In this document: positions 32,801 to 44,800 of the stretch, in pieces
Layout of the letters: every line of letters starts with the position of its first letter
Position numbering within the stretch: the stretch's first letter is position 1
Source of the DNA: Ixodes scapularis
Taxonomy: Eukaryota; Arthropoda; Arachnida; Ixodida; Ixodidae
Direction: 5' to 3'
Length of the DNA: 64,000 nucleotides
NCBI RefSeq assembly: GCF_016920785.2
Contig: NW_024609839.1
Span: 22,073,085-22,137,084 of the forward strand
Translations under genes and position numbers: made by a program
Notes under the pieces: model-generated
The model's input: only the letters and a program-made list of their open reading frames with translations
Databases searched by the model: none
What the model was told of the DNA's origin: nothing

Positions 32801-35800
32801 TTTGCTTGTATTGAACGCCGCTAGTTCCTCAGCACCCCAACTCCAGGCCTCCCCTTTTTTCAGCAGTTTATGGAGGGGATGCAACACCGATGACACGTTT
32901 GGCATAAACTTTCGGTAAAAGTTTAGTAATCCAAGGTAGCTGTAGTTCTTTGACATTCGAGGGTTCTGGCGCCTCGATTACCGCTTCGATTTTTTTGGGT
33001 GCGGGGTGGATTCCTTCAGCGTCAATAATGTGTCCCAAATATTCCACACTTCTTTGGAAAAGTGAACACTTTGCCAGTTTGAGTTTCAACCCGGCCTCAC
33101 TTAACTTTTTTAAGACTGCCTCCAAATTCTGGCAGTGGTCATTTTCTGTTGCCCCTGTGACCAAGATGTCGTCAAAATAGACAATGGTGCCGTTACAATC
33201 TCGTAAAAGATTTTCCATCTCTCTTTGAAATATGGCGGGAGCCGACGCTACTCCGAAAGGCAGCCTGTTGTATTGAAACAGTCCTTTCTGCGTGTTAATT
33301 TTGACAAACTTCTTAACTGCCGGCTCCAGTTCAATCTGCTGGTACGCATCGCGGAGATCTAGCTTAGAGAACGTTGTTCCCCCAGCAAGCTTCGCCCACA
33401 TCTCTTCCAGTCTCGGTACCGGATACACTTCTGTAATAGCCATTTGGTTGACTGTGAGTTTAAAGTCGCCACAAATTCGTATCCTACCATCCTTCTTTAG
33501 TACAGGTACGATAGGCGCCGCCCACTCTGACGTTCGTACGGGGGTCAAAATCCCGTCGCGCTGTAAGCGTTGCAACTCTTGCGCTACCAGGTCTTGCAAC
33601 GCAAAAGGTACAGTTCGCGGTCGGAAAAACCTGGGTCTGGTTCCCTCCGGTACGCTGATAGTTGCTTTCATTCCTTTCAGCGTCCCTAATCCTTCAGAAA
33701 ACACGGAGTGAAATCTGCCTGCCAACTCTTCAGTGCTGCTCACCTGATGCACATTGACGAGCTGATCTAGAGGCATGTTGAAAGCCCTTGCCCAGTTCCG
33801 TCCCAGAAGAGCCCGGGAACCACCTCGTACAACAAACAAAGGTAGTAGCTCAGCTTTCCCGCCAAACTCCGCCATGACCGTCGCCTTGCCGACTACGGCA
33901 GCCAGCTGACCGAAGTAGCCCCGCAGTTTAACGGTTGATGGTTCGATGACGGTATCTGGAAACCGTCTTTCGAACTCAGTCTCATCCATAACCGAAAACA
34001 CAGCTCCGGTGTCCAGCTCCATTTGTACAGTTTTTCCTTGTATCGTCACTTCTGCGAAAATTGGCGGGTCCTTGAACTCTGGTTCCTCTTTTCGGCCGTT
34101 TCCTGGTAGCGCTATTTTTTCGCTCGGGTTTAACGGCCAGAGGTCCCCCACAACGCTCGAATCTGACTCTTCACTGTCTTGAGCTTGCATGACGTGCACC
34201 GAACGGTGTGCTGGTGTCTGAGTTGAGTTCAGCGTCTGCTTCGTTTTTCCTTCGCGATGTTTGTCGTTGCTGCTGACTCTGCCTTCGTGGCTTGTCTTGT
34301 TCTGGCACAGTCTTGATATATGACCTCGTTGCCGGCATTTGAAACAAACACTATTTACAAACTTGCACGTTGATTCCCGGTGCTTGCCGCCGCAACGGAA
34401 ACAGCTGCGTCGCTCTTCCGCTGACTGCGCCGATGTCGACGGTGCTGTCACGCGGTTCACCGCTGTCTCGGCTGTCCCGCTCGCTCGGCCGGTGATCTGT
34501 TCAGCACCTCTCGCGGCGGCTTCCATGCTCGTGATTAGCTCCACCACCCGATCCAACGTCAAGTTAGGCTCTTCCAGTAGCCTCCTCCGCATCACGTCAT
34601 TCCTGATGCCGTGCACGATGCGGTCCCGAAGGTTGTTCGCCAACTCCGCCCCGAATTCGCACCGATCGGCCAATTGGCGCAGGCCGGCGACAAACTCCTT
34701 CACGGTTTCCCCGATGTCTTGTGTGCGGCAGTAGAAATGATACCGTTGTACAATCACCGACGGTCGCGGGGAGTAATGCTCTGTAAGCAACTCAAGACAT
34801 CTGGCGAGAGGGGCCTCCGAAGGTCTGATGGGTGCCAGCAGCCTGCGCAGGAGTGAGTACGTTGGCCTGCCACAGCTGCTCAGAAACACGGCTCGTTGCT
34901 TGTCTGCGACGATGTTGTTCGCGATGAAGAACTGATCCACAATCTCGACATACTCTTCCCATTCCTGACCACCTTCCCCCGTGAACGGCTCTAACTTTGG
35001 CATGATGTTCGCGGTAGATTTCACATACTTGTTATAATAACATGGTTCGTAGTCTTAACCTCGTCGCCAGTTGTTAGGATAACAAAATATTGTTTATAGC
35101 TCGCCGGAACAGCAGCACTTGCCAAGCCCCTCGTAGCCCCGTCGTCCTTCTCTTCTTCTGGCTCTGCACCAGCTAGTCCCTTCACGTGCGGCTCCCGCCG
35201 TAGTCACCTGCAGCTCCCTTGTTACAACTGTCACAAGCAAGAACTAGGCTTACTGCCTTGCAGTTCGGCTGATGAGGTATTTGATGTACGCGGGTGGTCG
35301 TAATTTTAATTAAATAGAAATCAAGCATTAATCGGCTGTCAACTTTATCTTATTTTGGGTGTATCTTGATTTCTCTAGTTAAAAGATTGGCTAAATGCTT
35401 TGACGCGGCTGGACCAGGCTTTGCAAACGAAAATTGTGCCGGATGTTGTACTCGCGCGTAGATACACACGCCAATATCGGGACGCGCCGTGAGACTCGTT
35501 CGACATTAAGGCGCGTTCACACAGGCGATGCGATATAGTCGAGCAATAACTTTCATTGCAAAAGAGACCATCGCGGGCAAAAAGCGACGGGATTTGAGCA
35601 GTTGCTTGCTGACCTGACTTTTTGCGATGCGCTCTAGTCGCGGAGAGACCCAGCCAATCAACGGCGTTCGGAGCGAGAGTTTCTGAGAAGCGACTCGCCA
35701 ACAAAGGCATTGGACTCGCTCATCGCGCACGCCAGATTTACCATCTACTTACTTTTTTTTTGCATTGCAATTTAGTCGGATCGCGTGACTGCTTCCATCC

Positions 35801-38800
35801 CCGGTGTGAATGCGCCTTTACAGAAAGTTCTGCCATTGAGCTAGCACTGCGCGAGACTGATGTGCGCACGTCTCCACAAGAGATATCATTATTTGGCAGC
35901 GCATTGCAAAAGCGAGCGTGGCTCTGTGCGTGTCTTGCATTGGGATTGAGCACTGTCAAATCATAGCGATAACAAAGAGCGGACACGACCGGGGCTCCGT
36001 GGTGCGGTTCCCGCATCACACTTGGTGAATGAGAATGAAATCCCGGAAATTGTACGATTTTAGCGTGTTGGTACTTTTTAAACATTTGGAAAGTGGAGAC
36101 ACAAAAGGGACGATACAGACAGGACAATCTTTCAACTTTAACAAACATTTATTTTCGGCTTCAAGCTCAAAGCCCGCCCGCTCCATGGGAGTACCGGAAA
36201 GAGAAATCTTGGCGGAAGAGAGGAAGCGGAGGAAGTGTACGCGATCCCCCTGTCCTCCGGGCCAGGTACATCGAGCAAACGGGACGATGCCTCAACAACC
36301 GACTACTAGAACATCAAATGGACGCCGAAAGAGCTACTTCGGATTTCAAGCACCCGATCGTCATTCACGGAAGAAAATGTCCTGGCTGCGCTCCTAATTT
36401 CGCCGGCACGATAGCCATGGGAGGTCACAGCGAGCGAGTTCGAGATAAATAAATGAGGCCTATCGGATGGCGACAAGCCCGCAAAACATAAGCACCAAGA
36501 AAGGATATTATCTTTCTGAGGCCCAGAATGGAAGCCGAACGCTGAGAGATTAGGCAAGGCGACAAGGTCACAGGCAAAAGTGGCCTCGCCTTTTGCAAAT
36601 CCTCCCCACCTGCTTTTGCGTCTTCGTGTGGCTGTCAGCGAGCGCGACAGCCCCTTTAAGCAAATCAAAAGGGTAGAGCGAAACGCGTGACCCGGCGCGA
36701 CCTCTCTACGTAGGACGCGTAGGACAAAAACGTTAGAACGAAAATTTGTCACGTTACTTTGTCTGTCACGCTGATGAGATCTCTGGGACTGTTGTTTTCG
36801 CCGTTTGCCTAGTTATAGAAATAGGCGGGCCACGTAGGTCCGGTTTTCGAAATGGGCTTTTCATTGTTCTGTTGCTTTCGTGCGTTGCAGACGCGGCCCT
36901 GTTTTTTTGTCGTAAACGGTCGGAATACGTCCATGCCAATTTTTCGGTAACATTCATTCTTTTCACCTAAGTTTGTGGAATTCTTGTGATCTGTTTGTTG
37001 GTCGCGCTTCGACAAAAACTGCCCTTCGCTGGCAACGAGACGTCAGTTGAATGTGCGCGACCTTCTTTCTCGAATGTGTTTGTGGGGTGCCTGAGTTGGA
37101 TTATGCATCTATCAAGGATTACGTGATATCGCTCTTTTATTAGTAAGTACACTGAAAGCATGCTTCTAATGGTAGTCCTGCTTTCCTCTCAATCTCCGAG
37201 GTTTTTTTGTGTGATGAGTTTTTCTTGGCATAAGGACAGTGTTAATTCTATTTTATAGTTTGCTTCTCGTTTTACAGAGTGAGAGAAGTGTAACCTGTGC
37301 AAATATGTCGAGAATAGAGCGTGTGTAATGATAGGGGTTTAATAAACTTCTGGAAGCGATCGAAACAAATTTGTTTTTCTGTATATGTGATTGGATATCT
37401 AACAAATGATAAACAATGTACTATCGCGGACAATATGAGCTGAAACAGCGCTCCGGCCGGCGCACGGTACTACCTGCGCCGCCTGTCGCCTTGCTCCGCA
37501 CACATGACGCACCAAGAGTACGAGATAAATTCTCACTTGCGCTCGCTGCGCCACTGCGCTCTTCCGGCCGTCTGCAAGCGAGACAGCGGGTGCGACAGCG
37601 GGCATGTGTGTCGAGGGCGGCGGGGGGAACAAAACATTACACTTGTCGTTCCTCTTTTGGAATTGATTAACTTTACTCTATCACGCAGAATCCCGTGCAA
37701 AAAACGCTGACTGTTGAAGAAAAAAAAAACGCTGACTGGTGAAGTGTCTTAAATTTCAGCTGCGATTATCGTTTTTGAAAGTCACATCAAAAAACGTTGG
37801 AGGTTGTTCTTGTTCGATTATAGGGGCATGCACAAAGTAGGACATCGTAAAATATAGACCAAAATCTGTATGCCGGATATAGTCTGGCTCCAATGTATTG
37901 ATTTTTTTGTTCTTTTTCATTGATCACAGACGTTTGAAAAAATGGTAAGCATACATGTTACTAGGAAGGTTTTGTAACCTTAATTGGTATGAAAAGGTTC
38001 AAAAAATATAATTTCCTTATTACAGGGCCCACCTGTTTGTTTCAAACAAAACAAGTTGCTGACAAGACACCAGTTTTTTTTGTTTACACATTCATAGTCT
38101 CAATAAAGTGGAACAAACAGTCATATATTTTCCCGAAGAAGGAGATGTAAACTTAATCGAAAGAAAATATCCAGACGACATTGTAGAACACAAAAGATTA
38201 GGCGTGGTTAACGGCGTTAAACAGTGTGTCGCAACCGTAGCATCAAGCTTTGTTCCAATCGGCAGAAATCCGGTTCAGAGGGTCCTGAGGCATAGTAAAA
38301 CTTAAGAAAATAATTTAATGCCGCGTCATTCTCCTTTGACCCGCGACCACGGCTCTCCTCCTGTCCGGTAAGAAATCATAGAGCGCGGCCACGAAGTCTG
38401 GCTCAGCCCGACGCCACTCCCTTTCACCTCTGATTGCTTTCCACAATTTGTGGGCAGTGGCGCGTTGGAGGGGACGACGTGACATGGCTACCTTCATGCG
38501 CCTCCAAATGTTTTCGATGATATTCAGATCGGCTCCTTTTTGGGGGCCAAGGCAGCTTCGTCAGGCAGCGCTCCTCGAGGAGATACGAGCGTGACGACGC
38601 ATTTTCCACTTTGGCGCTTTCTTGAAATGCACTGAAATGCACGTTAGCTAAAAACGTAAACATTGGGCTACACGGCACACGCATCGTGATGGTGGTTCCG
38701 TCGACCAATATTTTCGCTAGCAGACGGCCGGAAGAGCGCAGCGGCGCAGTGAGCGCAAGTGAGAATGTATCTCGGCTTAAGGGTGCGCCGTGTTTAGGGA

Positions 38801-41800
38801 GCGATGCGACAGGCGGTGCACGTAGTGCCGTGCACAGGCCGGAGCGCTGTTTCAGCTCATATTGTCCGCGATAGTACATATACTTGCACGACGTTCGGCC
38901 AATACGGAGCAGACGGATCGTGGAGTATTCGCACAATATTGCGCGAACGCTAGGCCGGGGAAAAACAGCTGTATGGCACTACCTGCCGGATATCAAACGG
39001 TGGTGCAAAACTGGACATTTGAGCGATATTGGAACCGACTTTCGGACGGCACTGGCACCATACTGCGAAATATTGCCGTGAGCCTTGGGAACTGAGGTGA
39101 TGATATTGCCACACGCTAGACACACCGGCGGATGGCACAGGCCAGAGCCGTTTATACTGAGAGAGTTTGGCCGATGGGCGGAGCTTGTTGGCCGCTAGAA
39201 CAAGCGGATTTCGCGATAACACAATATGGCGTTACTTCTTTGTCTTGTTCATTCCTGAGAAATCGCGTAGAGTTCCTATGAGTCAGAGCCACAATATGGC
39301 GGACGGAAGTAGTCATCCCCCGGTTGTCAGACTACGCTGCTGTGGTTGTCAGACTGTCAAAATCTCCTTAAGAAGGCCAAACTCTCTCAGTATAAACGGC
39401 TCTGGAACAGGCTATCGCATTAAGATAAGCACGTGACATTGGGCAGTGCCACACACCAGACGCACGGGCCGGTCGCACGAGCGTCTTGCGCTCGTGCCAT
39501 CGCGTGACTGTGAGCTTTGTTTTTTGGGGCATTCTTTTCATCTACTCCGCTGGGACTTCACACTGAAGTGAAGAAGTTAAAGTTATTGTTTTTCCACGAA
39601 GCCGAACTCTTGTTGTGTTGCACATAAAGTCGTGACATTAAGTGGTGGAGGTGCGGGGTAATGTCCTCCACATGCTCACGTCTAGTACATCCTCGAACAC
39701 CCGTGACCCCAGCCCAGCTAGGGACGCCCACATCGAAGGAAGCACGTCGTTAAGCGCCGACGTTCGCTTAAGCCGACGACAGCAAGGCCTACCAGCGGAG
39801 TTCGGGCTTTTTTCGGACAAGGCTTCAGCAAGAACCGAGACCTCAGGCACAGGGATCATGTCTTCCCCTGCTGCCCCGAGTCAAATAGCCTTTCAGGTTC
39901 CACGAACACCGAAGGCTTTCCACGGGGACCTTTACGAAGACGCGGAAGACTGGGTTGAGCATTTTGATCGGGTAGCGATACTAAACGGCTGGGACGATTC
40001 GTTGAAGTTACGGAACGTTTACTTCTCGCTTGAGGACGCAGCCCGCGTTTGGTTTGAAAACCGAGAAACAAGCTTTACTTCATGGGACGAATTCAAGTCC
40101 CAGCTTCTGCGGACCTTCGCCAACGCACAGCGCAAGGAGAGGGCTGAGCAGTTGCTTCAGGCAAGAACGCAGCACCCCAATGAGGGCGTCGTCGCGTACG
40201 TAGAAGAGATGATTCGCCTCTTCCGTCGTGCCAACCCGATCATGACCGAAGAAAAGAAGGTGCGGCATCTGATGAAAGGCGTCAAGCAAGACCTTTTCGG
40301 AGGCCTCGTGAGGAATCCTCCTTCGACGGTGGCTGAGTTTGTCGCAGAGGCATCTACAATCGAGAAAACGCTACAGATGCGCTCCCGGCTGTACGAACGC
40401 CAAATGCCGACTGCCTCGCAAGACCATCTAGTAACGGCTTTCGGTAGTACCAGCGACGTCCTTCGTGAGCTCATTCGAGGTGTCGTCCGTGAGGAACTTC
40501 GAAAGTTACAGACGCCGGTACTTCAACCCACCGTCGCCCCTGTGTCAGCAATCATCCGGGAAGAAGTTCAAAACGCCCTTGGCATAACACCAGTACAGGA
40601 GGAAGCCTCGGAACAGCGCACTCTGTCATACGCTGCCGCCGTGAGGAATTCCGCACCACTCATTTACTTCTCCAGGCAAGCTCCGCCTTATCCGCGGCCA
40701 ACACGGCAGTTCACTCGACGCCCTAGCGAACAGCGCCCGCCGACAAGGAAGACGGAGGTTTGGCGCACATCAGATCACAGGCCGCTCTGCTACCACTGTG
40801 GCGAAGCAGGGCACGTTTACCGACAGTGCCCATACCGCCAAATGGGACTTCGAGGCTTCTCACCTGATGCTCCCCGCCCGCGCTACGACCAGCGACCACC
40901 CGAAATCGAGGACTACCTCAACCAACCGGCTGGTGCTTCAGCTGATCGACGCCAGTCTAGGTCTCCGTCACCGAGACGTCACGAGTATTCTGGACGCCGC
41001 TCCTCCCCTGACGCTCCCAGGGCACGGTCGCCAAGTCCACGCCGGGGAAACTAAAGGTGGCGACTTCGGGAGGTGAAGTTGCTTGCCCCCGAATCCGAGA
41101 AGACCCTCCAACGACGCGAGACGCACAAGACGACGACATGGAGACACCGTACGGCGACGATCAACTAACTACCTCCGACCTCCCCCTGGTTATCGACGGA
41201 CACGAAGTGACTGCGCTAGTCGACACGGGCGCCGATTATTCCGTGTTAAGCGGGAATCTTGCCGCTCGACTGAAGAAAGTTATGACTGTTTGGGAGGGGC
41301 CACAAATCCGCACGGCTGGAGGTCATTTAATTACACCGGTCGGCAGGTGCACAGCGAGAATCCAGATACGAGGAATTACGTTCATCGCCAGTTTGGTCGT
41401 TCTCATGAAGTGTTCAAGAAAAGTTATACTCGGAATGGACTTCCTCGGAGAGAACGGCGCAATCATAGACCTACGTAGGCAAATGATCACATTCTCCACT
41501 GCACGATGCGTTGAAGAGGAGAATTCAACACTACGGCGTTCTCCACTCCGAGTAACGGATGACCAGGTTTGTCTCCCGCCATGTAGCAGCATGCTCGTGA
41601 CTGTAAGAACCGACGAGACTGCCTCTTCAGGAATCGCCGAGGCGAACTCTTCTCTTCTGCTGGAACGGGGAATCTGCATAGCCAGGGGTCTCGTTCATCT
41701 CCACGACGGACAAACTGAGTTATTACTTACGAACTTTCGCTCCGAACACCAGCATATTTCCCGTGAAACTACCATCGCCTACCTTGAGGACGTCGCTGAT

Positions 41801-44800
41801 GTCAGTGGGTCCTTTTCACTAGAAGCTTCACTGCCAGGCAAGATAACGACAACCTCCACAAGAACATTTGACGTTAATCGTGAGCTCCCAGAAAAAGAAA
41901 AGGAACATCTGCTGGATCTTTTACATAGGTATAATGACTGTTTTTCATCGTCATCGAAGGTGCGCCGGACGACTGTCGCCAAACATCGGATCATCACGGA
42001 TGAAGCAACAACGCCGAAACGACAGCCACCGTACAGGGTCTCGCATAAGGAACGAGAAACGATACGGCAACAGGTCGAAGAAATGCTCCATGACGACGTT
42101 ATACAGCCATCAAAAAGTCCCTGGGCATCGCCTGTTGTGCTTGTGAGAAAAAAAGATGGTACACTACGATTAAGCATCGGGACGATGCTTCATCGGAAGG
42201 GGAGGGCAGTGCCACGCGCTAGACACACCGGCGGATGGCACAGGCTATCGCATTAAGATAAGCACGTGACATTGGGCAGTGCCACACACCAGACGCACGG
42301 GCCGGTCGCACGAGCGTCTTGCGCTCGTGCCATCGCGTGACTCTGAGCTTTGTTTTTTGGGACATTCTTTTCATCTACTCCGCTGGGACTTCACACTGAA
42401 GTGAAGAAGTTAAAGTTCTTGTTTTTCCACGAAGCCGAACTCTTTTTGTGTTGCACATAAAGTCGTGACAATATCTTACCTTCGTGTTTCCAACGCTTAT
42501 TTAATTTAATTCTCTTCTAGGACGCGTGAAATATCACTTCTGTGACACACCAGATATATTCGAAACTTGGGCAGGCATCTCGGCTTTCCTTGCCACTTTT
42601 GGCACTTATTTGGCACTTCACTGGGTAGCCAGAGAAGACCCAAACTTCGGCATGCCCCGAATCGCCAAATTGAGATTTACTGCGGCAGTTATGGCTCAAA
42701 TCTAGCACTTACTTTGGCAGAACTGTGGCGCACCAGAGAAAAGCCAAACTCGGCGTGGCCGAAATACCGAAAATAGGCGTTGCTTTGGTAGTTATGGCTC
42801 AAGTATGGCACACTTTGGCACTCCTGTGGCGTACTAGAGAACGCCAAACTTTGGCGTGTCCGAAATACCCAAATTAGGCGTTGCTCTGGTAGTTATGGTT
42901 CAAATATGGCACCAACCTTGGCGCTCCTCTGCCGGACCAGAAAAACGCCAAACCTTGGCCTGCCCCGAATTCCCAGACCAGGATTTACTATGGAACTTAT
43001 GGCTAAAGTATGGCACCAACTTTGGCACTCCTCTGGCGGACCTTTGCAACGCCAAACTTTGGCATGTCCGAAATACCCAAATCGGGCGTTGCTCTGGCAG
43101 TTATGGCTGAATTATGGCACCAACTTTGGCGCTCCTCTAGCGGACCAGAGAAACACCAAACCTTGCCGTGCCCCGAATTCCCAGATTAGGATTTACTATG
43201 GCGATTATGGCTCAAGTATGGCACCAACTTTGGCGCTCCTCTGGCGGACCAGAGCAACGCCAAACTTTGGCATGTCCGAAATAATATCAATTCGGCGTTG
43301 ATCTGGAGGTTACGGCTCAAATATGGCACTACGTTGGCACTCCTGTGGCGGACCAGAGAAAAGCCAAACTTGGCGTGGCCGAAATACCAAAATTAGGCGT
43401 TGCTCTGGTAGTTATGGCTCAAGTATGGCACACTTCGCACTCCTGTGGTGTACCAGAGAAACGCCAAACTTTGGCGTGTCCGAAATACCCAAATTAGGCG
43501 TTGCTCTGGCAGTTATGGCTGAAGTATGGCACCAACTTTGGCGCTCCTCTGGCGGACCAGAGAAACGCCAAACCTTGGCATGATCCGAATTCCCAGATTA
43601 GGACTAACTATGGCAGTTATGGCTCAAGTATGGCACCAATTTTGGTGCTCCTCTGGTGGATCAGAGAAACGCGAAACCTTGGCATGCCCCGAATTTCCAG
43701 ATTAGGATTTACTATGGCAGTTATGGCTCAAGTATGGCACCAACTTTGGCGCTTCTCTGGCGTACCAGAGAAGAGCCAAACTTTGGCATGCCCTAGGATC
43801 GCCCACCTAAGGCTATAGTTAGGAGTAGGGTGGAAAGTTGGGCTAGTTGCTAGTTATTCTTCTTGGTTTTAAAAGCGCAGAAAAGGCGAGGACAGAGGAA
43901 GAGACACAAACGACGGACGAGCGCTATAGTTAGGCACCGTATTTTGGCACTGATGAGTGCCATGGTGCAAAAACCTAACTGCGCCAAAGTTGGGCCCTTA
44001 TGTTTGCCAGACCATTGCCCAAGTTGGGCATTCCTCTGGCGTGCTACCTGGGTGTAAGTGTGTTCAGAAAACCGTCGTGTAAAAGCGCACTACAAATGAA
44101 TGCAAGGCTCAATTAGCGTCACACTTGATGGGACTCACGGTAAATTTGCTTAAGAATAATCGAGACCGTGGCGTCATGGCGGGAATGCGATTTCGACTTG
44201 ACGTCTAATTTACTGTTATTAATTGCGTGTTTTCGACTTTTTTTACCTTGGTTAATCCCACAATTGATTCAAATTTTCGCAAAAGAATAATCCGATTTGA
44301 AATCCACTTAAGAAATTAGATGTATTACCCGATGAAGGGTGTGAATTTCTAAATCAAACAGATTTTTGCTTCCATGGTGTTGGGAGTTAGATTAGTGCCG
44401 TCTTTACCATGCGTTTATAAGGTTTCGTGGAAATAAAATGAAAAAAATTACCGTCATGCTAGGTTGAATAATTAACTAAAAATGTGTTACCTTTAGAGTC
44501 ATTGGTCTTGGGGTCATGTTGCCATTACGGTATTGACGGCAATTATTAATAGAGTCAGACCAATTGGAGGATACTACGAAAGCAACGGTTTTTGAGATAT
44601 TAATGGATAAATGTTCGCGTTCTTTTGCCCTATTTAAAAATTGCGCTTAAAAGGAGCGCATCAAGCCCTGCCCACGATATGTTTGGAAGAGTGAAGTAGT
44701 TGTGTAGGTCTCGTGATCACTTGTGTTGTCGGCGCATCCTCCAAGCTCATGCCGCCGAGATAGTTACGACATTATTGAAACGACCACGTCACTCTTCGCG

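Larger units (their letters stand above)
30660..35235 (-). mobile_element. Young Ty3/Gypsy LTR retrotransposon, nearly intact
   Basis: 164-bp LTRs (30660-30823 and 35072-35235) differ at one position only. The 5-bp target duplication is AGCAA (30655-30659, 35236-35240). The coding strand is minus, with PBS next to the right LTR and polypurine tract next to the left. One Gag-Pol reading frame with a single frameshift fills the interior. It is the youngest LTR insertion in the window judging by LTR identity. Confidence 0.95.
39107..42470 (+). mobile_element. Ty3/Gypsy LTR element, Pol-deleted
   Basis: LTRs of 261 bp (the left one enlarged to 531 bp by a MITE). Target duplication ATAT (39103-39106, 42471-42474). 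PBS, intact Gag, -1 frameshift site and protease, but RT is cut after its first block and joined directly to the polypurine tract. LTRs differ at about five positions. Non-autonomous for reverse transcription and integration. Confidence 0.93.

Noticed and set aside
42555..43820. Several plus-strand frames of 80-130 codons
   Set aside because: They are translations of the 104-bp tandem repeat; they follow the repeat period and have no conserved domain.
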